Shown here piece after piece: positions 43,634 through 51,982 of a stretch of 64,000 nucleotides of DNA. Both the position numbers and the translations under genes were made by a program. How positions within the stretch are numbered: position 1 is the first letter of the stretch; each line of letters starts with the position of its first letter. Below the pieces are notes generated by a model. It made no database searches, was not told where the DNA came from, and worked only from the letters and a program-made list of their open reading frames with translations. This stretch comes from Pseudorhodoferax sp. Leaf267 (GTDB lineage Bacteria; Pseudomonadota; Gammaproteobacteria; Burkholderiales; Burkholderiaceae_C), in assembly GCF_001422405.1 (NCBI RefSeq), contig NZ_LMMV01000021.1, positions 62,858 through 126,857 of the forward strand, given 5' to 3'.

Positions 43634-44836
43634 ATGAAAGCCTATCGCAATCTTCTTTCCATCGCCGCACTCGGCGTGTGTGGTGCGGCCTTTGCAGCCG
43701 TGCCCTTCGATCTCGACCGCGACGGCCTCGTCACGGCACGCGACATCAACCAAGCGGCCAGCATGCTGGCGATTCCCGTACAGCAAGGCGGGCTTCCATT
43801 GCCCGGCAGCACGGCCGTGGCGGTCGACTTCAATGGCGACCGCATCCTGAACCTTGCCGACTGGACGGCACTCACCGACTATGTCGCCGTGGTGAGAGGC
43901 CCGCGCATGCTGTTCGACACACGCGCCACCGGCACAGTGGATGCGCGTGCAAAACTGGAGATCGTGTCGGCCATCCGTACCGCCAGCACGAGTGGTTGCT
44001 GCTACCAGCTCCGCTACGATTTCAACGGGGACGGGGTCACGAACATCCATGACTGGAAAATCTTCGTGGACTACCTGCGCCTGAACCAGCGCAGTGTGCT
44101 GCTGGACTTCAATATCGACAATCAGGTGACCGGTGCCGACCTGGACATACTCGCCGGGTCGCTGGATCGACCCGGTTACGACCTGCAGTTCGACCTCAAC
44201 GCCGACGGGCGCCTGGATGCGGCCGATTGGACCGTCGCTGTCGGGCTGCTTGGGCAGGACACGGCGATGGCCAAAGCGGTGTTCGATGTGGATGCGGCCA
44301 TCCCTGCGCGGTTGAGCGTCGGCGACGGTCAGCGGATCAGCCAGGAATTGAGCGCGATGTTGACCGGGTGGAGGCCCTCCATTCGGTACGACCTCAACGG
44401 CGATGGCAAGGTCGACGCGAGCGATTGGTCCGCGTGGGTTCAGTTCGCGTTCTTCGGCCTGCGCACACCAGACCTGGTGCTCGACGTCGACGGCAGCGGC
44501 GCCGTGAACACTGTTGATCTGAGCCACCTGCAGGCTGGCCACCAAGCCCGGCCGACCGAGTTTCGATACGACCTCAACGGAGATCGCGTGACAGATGCGC
44601 GCGATGTGGCGTTGCTGCGCAGTCGCCTTGTCTACGGACCGCCCGTGTTCGCCGTGGGCGACGTCAATCGCGATGGGTGCGTCGACAGCTTCGACATCGC
44701 AATGATCCAGGCAGGTTCTGGCCGCGCGATGGGCATGCCTGGCTTCAACCCGGATCTCGATGTGGATCGGAACAACTACATCGATGTGAGCGACGTCTAC
44801 CGGGCCCAAGGGCTGGGATATGGCGCTTGCCAATGA
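43634..44836 (+). CDS. Secreted multi-repeat dockerin-type EF-hand protein
   Basis: 400 residues. After a signal peptide (NLLSIAALGVCGAAFA) the whole mature protein is about twelve Ca-binding loop-helix units. Examples are FDLDRDGLVTARDIN, YDFNGDGVTNIHDW, FDLNADGRLDAADW, YDLNGDGKVDASDW, LDVDGSGAVNTVDL, GDVNRDGCVDSFDI and LDVDRNNYIDVSDV. Some loops have lost ligands (for example FDTRATGTVDARAK). Dockerin I modules usually come as a single pair, so this ~6-pair array is unusual. It would fold on Ca2+ and might mediate adhesion or surface display. ATG 43634 follows GGAAG by seven bases. A strong terminator follows. Confidence 0.82.
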   Translation: MKAYRNLLSIAALGVCGAAFAAVPFDLDRDGLVTARDINQAASMLAIPVQQGGLPLPGSTAVAVDFNGDRILNLADWTALTDYVAVVRGPRMLFDTRATGTVDARAKLEIVSAIRTASTSGCCYQLRYDFNGDGVTNIHDWKIFVDYLRLNQRSVLLDFNIDNQVTGADLDILAGSLDRPGYDLQFDLNADGRLDAADWTVAVGLLGQDTAMAKAVFDVDAAIPARLSVGDGQRISQELSAMLTGWRPSIRYDLNGDGKVDASDWSAWVQFAFFGLRTPDLVLDVDGSGAVNTVDLSHLQAGHQARPTEFRYDLNGDRVTDARDVALLRSRLVYGPPVFAVGDVNRDGCVDSFDIAMIQAGSGRAMGMPGFNPDLDVDRNNYIDVSDVYRAQGLGYGACQ

Positions 44837-44865
44837 CTGCGCGCGCGCCGTAGCCCGACCAAGCA

Positions 44866-44906
44866 AAAGCCCCTGCCCCGGCGAACCGGAACAGGGGCTT
44901 TCTCAT
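44866..44906. terminator. Strong bidirectional rho-independent terminator
   Basis: AAAGCCCCTG (44866-44875) and CAGGGGCTTT (44892-44901) pair perfectly over ten bases around CCCCGGCGAACCGGAA, followed by TCTC on the plus side and preceded by an A-run for the minus strand. It separates the dockerin-repeat gene and the convergent helicase gene. Confidence 0.88.
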
Positions 44907-44917
44907 TGCAACGCTGC

Positions 44918-47335
44918 TCAGGCCGCAGCCAACAGCTCCTTGGCCAGGGCCACTTCCAGGCTGTCACCCTGGGACTCGTTCAGAACGTCCAGACCGGATT
45001 CGGGCATATCGCCCGAGGTGGACTGCGACACTGCGATCTTCTTGCCCATGAGCCTCAGGCAGTCCATCTGCGTGGTGCCGTGGTAGCCGAGATAGACCAC
45101 CCTGACCGGCTTGCGCTGCCCGATCCGCCAACTGCGCCTGGCGGCCTGCTGGACGGTGTAGACATTGAAGCCGGACTGCATGAACACGATGGTCGGAAAC
45201 TCCAGCAGGTCCAACCCTGTCTTGACGAGTTCCGGGTTGCAGATCACGACGTCGACACCGCGCTCGACCTGGTCGGCCACCCAATCCTCGCGCTTGGACG
45301 CGTCCACGGTTGCCCGCAGCACGGCCACCTTGAAGCCTCGGACCTCCAGCAGGTACTTGAGCCTGGCTGTCGTGTCGCGCGTACCCGAATAGATCGTGTA
45401 CGCCAACACGCGCCGGCCGGCCAGCTTCTCCTGTTGGCAGATCTCCACGAGTCGGGCCTCCTTGGGCATCATCGTGGTGTCATCGAACATGGCCGGCTGC
45501 AGGTGCAGCACGGACCGTGTGCGCGGATGCCTGACGGTCTCCGAGCGGAAGCAGCAGTCTGGCCAGGCCAGCAGCACGTTCATCACGACGCCCAGCAGCG
45601 CGCTGTCCTTCATGGCCAGCGCCTGCTTGAGGATGCTCACCAGCTTGCTTGCCATGACGGCGTAGGCCTGGCCCTGCTCCTCGGTCATCTGCACGGGCTC
45701 GAACGACTCATCGTAGGGAGGTAACGCCTTCGCGTCGATCTCCCGCAGCTTCAGGAAAACCGTCATCGGCAGTACGTATCGCAGGATGCCGACCGGTCCG
45801 AAGCCCGGCGCCTTGCTGGTCCGGACCGTCAGGCTCTTCGCGCGCGCCGTGCGGTGCGAGCTGGAGCCGGTCTCTTTGTACACGTCCTTGAGCACGCCAT
45901 GCTCGCGCATGAAGGCCATGTTGGCACCGTGGAACGAGCCGCGTTCGGTGGGCTTGAAGCCATCGGCCACCATGACGGCGGGGTTGAGCCTCCACAGCAG
46001 ATGGAACAGATCATCGGCATAGCCTCCCATCAGCGTGCCGGTCAGCAGCAGCGTCTTGCGACACTGGCTGGCCAGCACTCCCATCGCCTGGCCCTGCGCC
46101 GAACCCTCGTTCTTGTACTCATGGCCTTCGTCGACGACCAGCAGCCCGAAATAGTCCTTCGGCAGGTAGCGCTTGATGAACTCGGTGGCCTGGTAACCGC
46201 CCTGCCCGATCGAGAACTCGAATGTCGCCATCGACCGCTCCAGCCGCTTGGCCTGGCGGTCGCTGAACACCAGTTCGCCGTTCTCGTCCATCAAATTGAT
46301 GAACTCGTAGACGTTGTCCTCCAGCATGGTGCCCAGCAGCGATTCGCCGAACATGTCCAGCAGCCGCTTGGCTGCCACCGGGCCGATCGTCGGAAGCTTC
46401 TGCATCGCCGCGCCGACAAGGTCACGCAGCGAGTGCTGCGCGGTGCCCGGCCGCATCAGTGTCCACAGGGGGCTGCGGCACGATTTGACCTCGCACGATA
46501 GGCGCTGATCGCTCAGTGCTGCCGCAGCGAATTCGGCAGAGATCCACGAACGGTGCCCCTCCGAATCCTTACGCTCCAGCGGTGTCATGCACTGCGGGCA
46601 GCAGGCGACGCGCAAGGTCTGGCCATCTTCTCGCAGACGACGGGTCAGGAATGCAGGCTTCCAGTGGAAGCCCAGGCGCATGCGCACACGGCCGAGTACA
46701 AAGAACTCCGGCTGACGCGTTTTCAGCCCGAGCGAGGTGCGCAACTGCAGCAGCTTGCGCAATGTGTCGGGGCCATTGAGGACCCAGACCTTGGCACTGG
46801 GCACCGTCTCCATGATCTCCCGCCGCCACTTGTAGACCAGGTGCGGCGGACTGACGATCAAGGTGCGCGGATGGTGCTGCTGCACGACCGCTGCGGCGCA
46901 GATGGCCATCATGGTCTTGCCCGAGCCCATCTCGGCGTTCAGGACCACGGCCGGTTCGTTTCGGTCCAGCAGCAGCTTGCTGATCGCCTGGACGGCTTCG
47001 GACTGTGCCGGAAATGGCTTGCGTTTGAGAGCGGCCATGATGGCCTGTCGCCGGTGCCAGATCTCCAGCTGCTGGTCCTGCACGGTCAGGTAGACCGGCG
47101 GGTTGCTCGCCTTGACTTGTTCCAGCATGCTGGCCCCGAAAGACCGCATGAAGTCGCCCAGTGCGATGGTCTCGCCGATGACCCCATCCATGATGTCGGG
47201 GCTTTCGCCCAGGTCGGGTGCGGCCTGCAGATCCTCGGCCGTCACAGTGGTTTCCTCGCCGGCCGGCGCAGGCGTTGCCAGCGTGCCGCTGGCGTCGTTG
47301 CTGATGACCACCATGTGGTCGTGCTCGTTTTCCAT
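44918..47335 (-). CDS. SNF2-like DEAD/DEAH helicase, ICE type
   Basis: 805 residues. It has Walker A NAEMGSGKT (133-141) and the DEGH box (403-406, VVDEGHEYKN). The C-terminal helicase lobe carries GLDLLEFPTIVFMQSGFNVYTVQQAARRSWRIGQ, the SNF2 motif VI. A zinc-ribbon-like insert (CCPQC ~247-250, SCEVKSC ~281-287) lies between the motif-I and motif-II regions. SNF2-family proteins move or strip proteins on DNA, so it may help replication or establishment of the ICE, or displace host proteins. The gene is minus-strand, and its leader at 47336-47437 holds a GCCGGC-type hairpin. Confidence 0.84.
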   Translation of the reverse strand: MENEHDHMVVISNDASGTLATPAPAGEETTVTAEDLQAAPDLGESPDIMDGVIGETIALGDFMRSFGASMLEQVKASNPPVYLTVQDQQLEIWHRRQAIMAALKRKPFPAQSEAVQAISKLLLDRNEPAVVLNAEMGSGKTMMAICAAAVVQQHHPRTLIVSPPHLVYKWRREIMETVPSAKVWVLNGPDTLRKLLQLRTSLGLKTRQPEFFVLGRVRMRLGFHWKPAFLTRRLREDGQTLRVACCPQCMTPLERKDSEGHRSWISAEFAAAALSDQRLSCEVKSCRSPLWTLMRPGTAQHSLRDLVGAAMQKLPTIGPVAAKRLLDMFGESLLGTMLEDNVYEFINLMDENGELVFSDRQAKRLERSMATFEFSIGQGGYQATEFIKRYLPKDYFGLLVVDEGHEYKNEGSAQGQAMGVLASQCRKTLLLTGTLMGGYADDLFHLLWRLNPAVMVADGFKPTERGSFHGANMAFMREHGVLKDVYKETGSSSHRTARAKSLTVRTSKAPGFGPVGILRYVLPMTVFLKLREIDAKALPPYDESFEPVQMTEEQGQAYAVMASKLVSILKQALAMKDSALLGVVMNVLLAWPDCCFRSETVRHPRTRSVLHLQPAMFDDTTMMPKEARLVEICQQEKLAGRRVLAYTIYSGTRDTTARLKYLLEVRGFKVAVLRATVDASKREDWVADQVERGVDVVICNPELVKTGLDLLEFPTIVFMQSGFNVYTVQQAARRSWRIGQRKPVRVVYLGYHGTTQMDCLRLMGKKIAVSQSTSGDMPESGLDVLNESQGDSLEVALAKELLAAA

Positions 47336-47437
47336 GGAAAGCTCCTAGGTTTGAAAAGTGGAAATGAGGCGGCCCCATGGCGTGCCCCGTGGAGGGAGAT
47401 GTGCGGCGCCGGCGGGAGATGCCGGCGGCCGCGGGGG

Positions 47438-48061
47438 TCAGAGGACGAAGTTCTTCTGCTGGACCTGCGCACTCACGTAGCGCAGGAAGTGGTCTGAGAT
47501 GCTCACGCGCATGGCTTCGACCTGGCCCAGCGGTGGGTAGATGCCATCGTCCAGCCGCTGGTAGGCGCGCTTTTCGAGGCACCATCCCTGCAGGTCGACG
47601 CGCCAGGCGTCTTGCAAGGCGATGGGCGACAGCTTGCGGGTGAGATCCCAGGCCTGGTCCAGCAGACCGCCCAGGCGTTCCACCGGTCCCTGGCCAGGAC
47701 TGCCCCGATGCAATGCCCACCCGATGCGATTGGCCCGGTCAATGTCGGTCAAGGCCTTGTCGTACAGCCAGAGCTGCGACAGCGGCCCGAACACGTTCTG
47801 TCGTGGCAGGCGTCCGGAGTACTTGGTCAGGGCATCGACACTGCCAACTTCGACGGCATGCCGCGTGTTGTCGTCGCCGATGAGGTGAAAGCGCTTGACC
47901 CCGCCCTCCTTGTGCCCCAGTTGAAGCGCTGCCTCGAACTGCATCAGCGAGCCGTCGCGCCCATAGACCGAGAGGAACTTGAGCACACCGGCGCTGTCGC
48001 GCAGGCAGGCATCGGCAAAGACCTCCGGAAACTCTTGCACGCGATACAGGGGATTAGCCAT
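47438..48061 (-). CDS. Conserved ICE protein, unknown function
   Basis: 207 residues, soluble, with motifs such as MQFEAALQLGHKEGGVKRFHLIGD, LPRQNVFGPLSQLWLYDK and ISDHFLRYVSAQVQQ. ATG 48061 is chosen because GAGG precedes it by six bases and it overlaps the upstream gene by eight bases. There are no signal peptide or catalytic signatures I recognise. It sits in the maintenance block, in the same operon as the next small gene. Confidence 0.66.
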   Translation of the reverse strand: MANPLYRVQEFPEVFADACLRDSAGVLKFLSVYGRDGSLMQFEAALQLGHKEGGVKRFHLIGDDNTRHAVEVGSVDALTKYSGRLPRQNVFGPLSQLWLYDKALTDIDRANRIGWALHRGSPGQGPVERLGGLLDQAWDLTRKLSPIALQDAWRVDLQGWCLEKRAYQRLDDGIYPPLGQVEAMRVSISDHFLRYVSAQVQQKNFVL

Positions 48062-48335
48062 GCTCGGCCTCCTGCACATCGTCGTGCCGAACCATGACCC
48101 AGGCCCCGATCCAGTAGCCATCCTCCGCTTTCGCGGTCAATGGGTGGTCGCCAATGTCGAGGTTGCTGTCCGGTGTAAGGGCATCGTTGCGTGCCTTGGC
48201 GATGTAGCGCTGGCATGCCCGGCGCTCTGTGCGTAGATCCGCCAGTTCGGCCGCGAGTGCGCGGACAGCATCGGCCAGATGGCCGGTTTCCCATTGGTCT
48301 ACGACGTCTTGGGCGAGTCGTTCGAGTTCAAGCAT
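48054..48335 (-). CDS. Small ICE protein, unknown function
   Basis: 93 residues. An N-terminal coiled-coil-like helix (LERLAQDVVDQWETGHLADAVRALAAELADLRTERR) leads into a short C-terminal part (GYWIGAWVMVRHDD). AAGGAG lies seven bases before ATG 48335, and a repeated leader structure lies just upstream. I recognise no named family. Confidence 0.62.
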   Translation of the reverse strand: MLELERLAQDVVDQWETGHLADAVRALAAELADLRTERRACQRYIAKARNDALTPDSNLDIGDHPLTAKAEDGYWIGAWVMVRHDDVQEAEHG

Positions 48336-48515
48336 TGGAAGCTCCTTGTGATGAAGCGGCCCTCCCCTTGCGGAGACGGACCACAAGGGTTGAAGTGATG
48401 TGCCCGGCCACGTGAGTGGCCTATGCGCTCGGAGGGCTGAGCGCACTGGAAACCGTTGGATGTCGGTTGACGGTTTCCCGCTGCGTCCGGACATGGGCGC
48501 AGTGGGAAGCCGTCG
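48336..48515 (-). ncRNA. Structured 5' leader, copy 1
   Basis: Read on the minus strand, the pieces in order are: a CTGCG/CGCAG hairpin; GGAAACCGT/ACGGTTTCC (48449-48457 with 48470-48478); GCGCTCAGCCCTCCGAGCGC (48424-48443); GGCCACTCACGTGGCC (48406-48421); then CAACCC followed by a G/C-rich stem and the ribosome site. The same order recurs at five or more other places in 47-57 kb. It is like the Rfam radC RNA motif as I recall it. Confidence 0.55.
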
Positions 48516-48642
48516 CCACGATGGGAGGCGTGGCCGAGGGGGTGCGACACTTAGCGCATGGACCGAATCCCTGCACTCAAGCTGATCCAGGGCACTGCCT
48601 CGCAGCAGCCGGCCTGGACCGAGCTGCTGGAGGAGTTGGACG

Positions 48643-48927
48643 TCAGCGACGCCCTGCCGCGTTTGAGAGCGTTGGTGCGACAGCGCAAGGCTGCAGCAAA
48701 CTCCGCTCTCTCAGCAGTGCCACCAGCGGCGCCGGGAGGCGTGATTGCAGGTGCGGATGGGCAAAGCACGTCCGCACCAGTCTGAGCATCGAGCAGACCT
48801 CGCCTGGCGCGATCTCCGCGCGCAGGACCTCGACCTGATCGAACTCCACCTCATGCGCCGCCGATAGCCACTGCGCGATCGCGGCGTGGAACAGCCTGCG
48901 TTCCTCATCGCTCAAGTTATCCAACAT
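48643..48927 (-). CDS. Small ICE protein, unknown function
   Basis: 94 residues without membrane segment (LDNLSDEERRLFHAAIAQWLSAAHEVEFDQVEVLRAEIAPG-type sequence, with SDEERRLFHAA as start motif). ATG 48927 has CGGAG upstream. A plus-strand frame at 48558-48785 overlaps it, but this strand fits the neighbours' orientation. The upstream 48930-49030 stretch has GACGATCGTCCC repeats. The function is unknown. Confidence 0.5.
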   Translation of the reverse strand: MLDNLSDEERRLFHAAIAQWLSAAHEVEFDQVEVLRAEIAPGEVCSMLRLVRTCFAHPHLQSRLPAPLVALLRERSLLQPCAVAPTLSNAAGRR

Positions 48928-49078
48928 GGTCGTCTCCGGGTTGCGGGGACGATCGGCCCCAAGTGGGACGATCGTCCCCTGGGGGTCAATGAACTGCGTG
49001 CCTCCGCAGAGGCATGAGTGGCTGACCACAAGCACTGGCGTCGCGCGGTTGCGCTATGCCAGGGCCCGTGATGCCCCG

Positions 49079-49345
49079 TTACGCGCCGTCCGCCTTCTGC
49101 ACGACCATGTCGTCATCGACGTCGTACTGTTCGTACACCTTGGCCTTGATCTCCTGCGCCAAGCCGACCCACACAGCCCCGCTGAGGAACTCCGTGTCGA
49201 CGTCCGCAGGAGCTGCGGCGGCAACTTGATCCGCGTAGCGACGGATCGCCTCGATGACGAACACTTGGCACAACCCGCCGAAGCTGCTGAAGTTCATCAG
49301 GTCCGAGACGAACTCCTCGTTGGTCAAACGTGTGGCAGTGCTCAT
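49079..49345 (-). CDS. Small ICE protein, unknown function
   Basis: 88 residues, acidic (TNEEFVSDLMNFSSFGGLCQVFVIEAIRRYADQV is the core; LAQEIKAKVYEQYDVDDDM near the end). No signal peptide. It overlaps the next upstream gene by four bases (ATG at 49345). It resembles small ICE proteins of the PFGI-1 accessory block, but I cannot name a family. Confidence 0.62.
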   Translation of the reverse strand: MSTATRLTNEEFVSDLMNFSSFGGLCQVFVIEAIRRYADQVAAAAPADVDTEFLSGAVWVGLAQEIKAKVYEQYDVDDDMVVQKADGA

Positions 49346-49746
49346 GCAGCCACCTCGGCATTCGCCGGGATCGCTGCAGCAACGGCCTCGTGGCCGGCCT
49401 CGACCGCCGAATCGCGCGCCGCATAGTGCTGACGCACCAGATGCAGGATGCTCTCAGCCTGTGCCATGGCCGTCTCGTGTTGCAGTCGGATGGCTTTCTC
49501 CGTCGCACGTGGATGCCGCATCGACAGCACCGTCGCCGAAAAATCGCCACCAGACGAGCCGAAGCCCATGGCGTGCGACTTGAAGCCGCCCTCGACGCGA
49601 CTGACGATGGCCGAGGTGCGGACCACGCCGTTGGCATTGCGCGCTGTGCGGGTCGTCAGCTCGCGGTTGCTGCCGTCGACCATCGTGCTGGAGGTGGCCT
49701 CCCAGCGACCATTGGATTGGCAGACAGTGGTGGTGAACTCGTTCAT
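49342..49746 (-). CDS. ICE protein, unknown function
   Basis: 134 residues. A Thr-rich N-terminal half (ANGVVRTSAIVSRVEGGFKSHAMGFGSSGGDFS) is followed by a helical C-terminal half (RATEKAIRLQHETAMAQAESILHLVRQHYAARD). ATG 49746 is preceded by AGGAG. It is cotranscribed with the 49079 gene. A leader copy lies immediately upstream. No family recognised. Confidence 0.62.
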   Translation of the reverse strand: MNEFTTTVCQSNGRWEATSSTMVDGSNRELTTRTARNANGVVRTSAIVSRVEGGFKSHAMGFGSSGGDFSATVLSMRHPRATEKAIRLQHETAMAQAESILHLVRQHYAARDSAVEAGHEAVAAAIPANAEVAA

Positions 49747-49945
49747 GGATCTACTCCTGAAATGCACGAGGTGCCCCCTACGGGGACATGCCCCGCGCGG
49801 GTGGTTAAAAGGCACCGAGGTGCCGACTTGCCCAGCCACGCTAGTGGCCGGCGCGCTCTAAGGGCTGAGCGCGCCCTGGAAACCGTTGGATTGGTTGACG
49901 GTTTCCCGCTACGTCCGATGACCAGGCGCAGCGGGAAGCCGTCGC
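49747..49945 (-). ncRNA. Structured 5' leader, copy 2
   Basis: Same piece order as copy 1. GGAAACCGT...ACGGTTTCC lies at 49878-49907, GCGCTCAGCCCTTAGAGCGC near 49852-49873, and a GGCCACT/GTGGCT hairpin follows. An extra GGCACC-GA-GGTGCC hairpin (49811-49824) precedes the CCACCC variant of the last stem. It lies directly before the ribosome site of the 49342 gene. Loop bases of the central hairpin (TCAGCCCT) are kept while the stem sequence drifts. Confidence 0.55.
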
Positions 49946-49959
49946 TCCCCATGGTTCGT

Positions 49960-50289
49960 TCAGTACTCGGAAGGCAACAGCAACGTCGTCACGCTGCGGT
50001 CCCATTCGGTGATCACGTAGACCTTCAAGATCGGGCCGAGCTGGTACATCGAGAATATGCGCGAGCCGCCCCTCAGCGCGTGATCGTTGTTAGCCTTGTC
50101 GACGTCGGGGATGTCTCCCCAGTCGCCCGAGGCATGCCTGGTCAGGCACAACAACGGATCGACGTTGCCGGCCTGGACCAGCGCGTGCACGCCTTCGGTC
50201 ACCACCACGTGACCCAGCTCGAACTTGAGGTCCGGCAGGAACGACACGGTGTCAATATGGCTTTCCAGCGGGTTGGCGAGTTCGCTCAT
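49960..50289 (-). CDS. Plasmid/ICE-related small protein
   Basis: 109 residues. It has the stretch LCLTRHASGDWGDIPDVDKANNDHAL, a pattern I recall from small plasmid-related proteins (DWGD followed by NN and a strand ending VYVITEWDRSVTTLLLPSEY). ATG 50289 is chosen because GGAG lies six bases upstream; ATG 50295 abuts the GGAG. No enzymatic motif. The function is unknown. Confidence 0.6.
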   Translation of the reverse strand: MSELANPLESHIDTVSFLPDLKFELGHVVVTEGVHALVQAGNVDPLLCLTRHASGDWGDIPDVDKANNDHALRGGSRIFSMYQLGPILKVYVITEWDRSVTTLLLPSEY

Positions 50290-50298
50290 GAACATCTC

Positions 50299-50344
50299 CG
50301 GTGTGGAGCGTCATCCCCCTCGGGATGAACATCCCCAAGGGTTG
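50299..50344 (-). promoter_or_regulatory. Short leader stem (CAACCC type), copy 3
   Basis: On the minus strand it reads CAACCC-TTGGGGAT-GTT-CATCCCGAGGGG, a hairpin immediately upstream of the ribosome site of the 50289 start. Only the final stem of the full leader is present. Confidence 0.45.
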
Positions 50345-50376
50345 AAAGAATCGGCGGCGGGAGCTGCCGCCACACA

Positions 50377-50455
50377 GGCCTGGTCTTGCGATCAGGCGAC
50401 CTTCACGATCTGGCCCAGCCGGTGGTCCGGCGTTAACTCAATCGCATTGATCCAT
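50377..50455 (-). repeat. Degenerate duplicate of the 3' end of the DUF6094 gene
   Basis: The plus-strand segment TGGTCTTGCGATCAGGCGA to the CGCATTGATCC end matches 50829-50905 (inside the DUF6094 3' end and its downstream flank) with only a few changes, for example GACCTTCACGATCTGGCCC versus GATCTTCACGATCTGGCCG. It is a partial gene copy, about 75 bases, sitting between two small genes. It suggests unequal recombination or a past deletion. Confidence 0.75.
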
Positions 50456-50456
50456 G

Positions 50457-50732
50457 TCAGACGCGAACGCCGTCAATGGTGACCGTCACCACGCATCCGG
50501 CTACGCCGATGCGGCTCTTACCGACCATGCATTCCAGATCGGCGCGTGAATTGCATCGCACCCTCCACCAGTCATAGCCATTCGGGTAGCCCGAGTCGGT
50601 GGGGTCGTTCGTCTCCGTATAGCCCTCGAACGAGCCGTCCGGACGGGTGGTCAATGCATAGCGTTGATAGGTCGCCAAAGGGTCGGCATCGTCGTCATCA
50701 GGGGGTGGCGCGTCATGGGGATCGTCATGCAT
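50457..50732 (-). CDS. Small acidic ICE protein, unknown function
   Basis: 91 residues. The N terminus is an Asp/Pro-rich low-complexity patch (HDDPHDAPPPDDDDADP). The core is LATYQRYALTTRPDGSFEGYTE and YDWWRVRCNSRADLECMVGK. ATG 50732 is used because GGAG lies seven bases upstream; a second ATG at 50738 is too close to that ribosome site. No family recognised. Confidence 0.58.
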   Translation of the reverse strand: MHDDPHDAPPPDDDDADPLATYQRYALTTRPDGSFEGYTETNDPTDSGYPNGYDWWRVRCNSRADLECMVGKSRIGVAGCVVTVTIDGVRV

Positions 50733-50754
50733 GAACATGCTCCTTCATTGAAGT

Positions 50755-50800
50755 CGGAACGCCACCCTGCGGGGATGGACATCCCCACGGGGTTGAAATT
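50755..50800 (-). promoter_or_regulatory. Short leader stem (CAACCC type), copy 4
   Basis: Minus-strand CAACCCCGTGGGGATG-TC-CATCCCCGCAGGG, the same last stem as in the longer leaders, lies between the DUF6094 gene's stop side and the ribosome site of the 50732 start. Loop and stem bases vary but the pairing is kept. Confidence 0.45.
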
Positions 50801-50841
50801 GCCGGCAGCGGTGGCCGCAAGCACTGCACCTGGTCTTGCGA

Positions 50842-51981
50842 TCAGGCGATCTTCACGATCTGGCCGAGCCGGTGGTCCGGCGTGAACTCGATCGCATTGA
50901 TGACGGGCACGAAGCGGTCCAGCATGGTGATGACCTCGCTCGCCTCGCCCTTCTCGTTCACGTCCATCGTCACCGTGCGCTGCTTCTGCTTGTAGGTGTC
51001 ACCCTTGAGCAGGAACTCGCGTCCTTCGGCCGAGCGGAACCGTCCAGTGACCTGGCCAGCCGCAAGGGACAGCGCCAAGTGCCATGGGGTCAGCTCACGT
51101 AGCGGCGGCCTGCAGGCCGCCGTGGATCGACGAAAGTGCGTGCCGAAGTTCGACCACAGCAACTGCGCCCGATACCGCTCCAGCTCGTCGCCGAGTTGGG
51201 GGGCGTCGATGCGCACAGCGTGAAAGTTGAACTCCTGGTCCGTCGACGCCGGCACCACATAAGGGCTGGCCACCCACTCCTCCGGCAGCACCGGCACTGC
51301 GTCGTTGGCCTGGGCACGTGCGAGCACGTCCTGGACCTGTTTGCTGGCGTTGCCGGCCTTGCGGCGCCGCGCCACGACCACGCATTGCTTGAACTGCTGC
51401 TCGGGTGCCATGAACACCTGCAGGTCCTGGTAGTTGCGCGCCAGGTGGATCCTGATCTCGTCGTCCAGCGCGTAGTGCGGAACGATGAAGACCAGGACGC
51501 CGCCCTGCGCGATCAGCGGCGTGCACTTAAACAGGAAGGTGCGCTCCAGCCGCTCCGCTTTTCCCGCATCGACGCTGCCGGCGTTGCCGTTGGCGTGGTC
51601 AGAGACACCGTAGCCGTAGGGCGGGTTCAGGAACATCAGCCCGATGGAACGGGCTTTGACCACCACATCATGGAAGTCCGAGTGGATGACACGACTGAAA
51701 TAGCGCTTGGCATGCCATGCGCGTTCCTGATCGAACTCGATGCCCAAGGCCTCGATGTCGGGCGCCCGGCCAGGCGGATCTTCTTCGGCCGCGGCATCGA
51801 GCAGTCCTTGGCGGAGGTCCGCCAGTGCCGTGCCCTCACCGCAGCATGGGTCGAGGAAGCGATGTGGACCAGGACCGCTACAGCGCACCATCTGGATGAC
51901 GCGCCGCAGCGTTTCCTCGTCGGTCGGGAAGTACCCGTTCTTGATGAAGTTGCGCGCCAGGCGCGCGAACATGAGGGCCAT
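50842..51981 (-). CDS. DUF6094 class I SAM-dependent DNA methyltransferase-like protein
   Basis: 379 residues. The SAM-binding motif is FLDPCCGEGTALADL near residue 44-58, followed by the acidic motif EALGIEFDQ. The catalytic motif is NPPYGYG near 118-124, as in N6-adenine methyltransferases. It probably modifies ICE or host DNA and may protect it from restriction; the target is unknown. The stop lies at 50842, and its 3' end is duplicated at 50377. It starts just before the 51983 gene's stop. Confidence 0.84.
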   Translation of the reverse strand: MALMFARLARNFIKNGYFPTDEETLRRVIQMVRCSGPGPHRFLDPCCGEGTALADLRQGLLDAAAEEDPPGRAPDIEALGIEFDQERAWHAKRYFSRVIHSDFHDVVVKARSIGLMFLNPPYGYGVSDHANGNAGSVDAGKAERLERTFLFKCTPLIAQGGVLVFIVPHYALDDEIRIHLARNYQDLQVFMAPEQQFKQCVVVARRRKAGNASKQVQDVLARAQANDAVPVLPEEWVASPYVVPASTDQEFNFHAVRIDAPQLGDELERYRAQLLWSNFGTHFRRSTAACRPPLRELTPWHLALSLAAGQVTGRFRSAEGREFLLKGDTYKQKQRTVTMDVNEKGEASEVITMLDRFVPVINAIEFTPDHRLGQIVKIA

Positions 51982-51982
51982 G

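Noticed and set aside
48558-48785. Plus-strand 75-residue frame
   Set aside because: It overlaps a minus-strand gene that fits operon orientation and ribosome site better; the evidence for the plus frame is weak.
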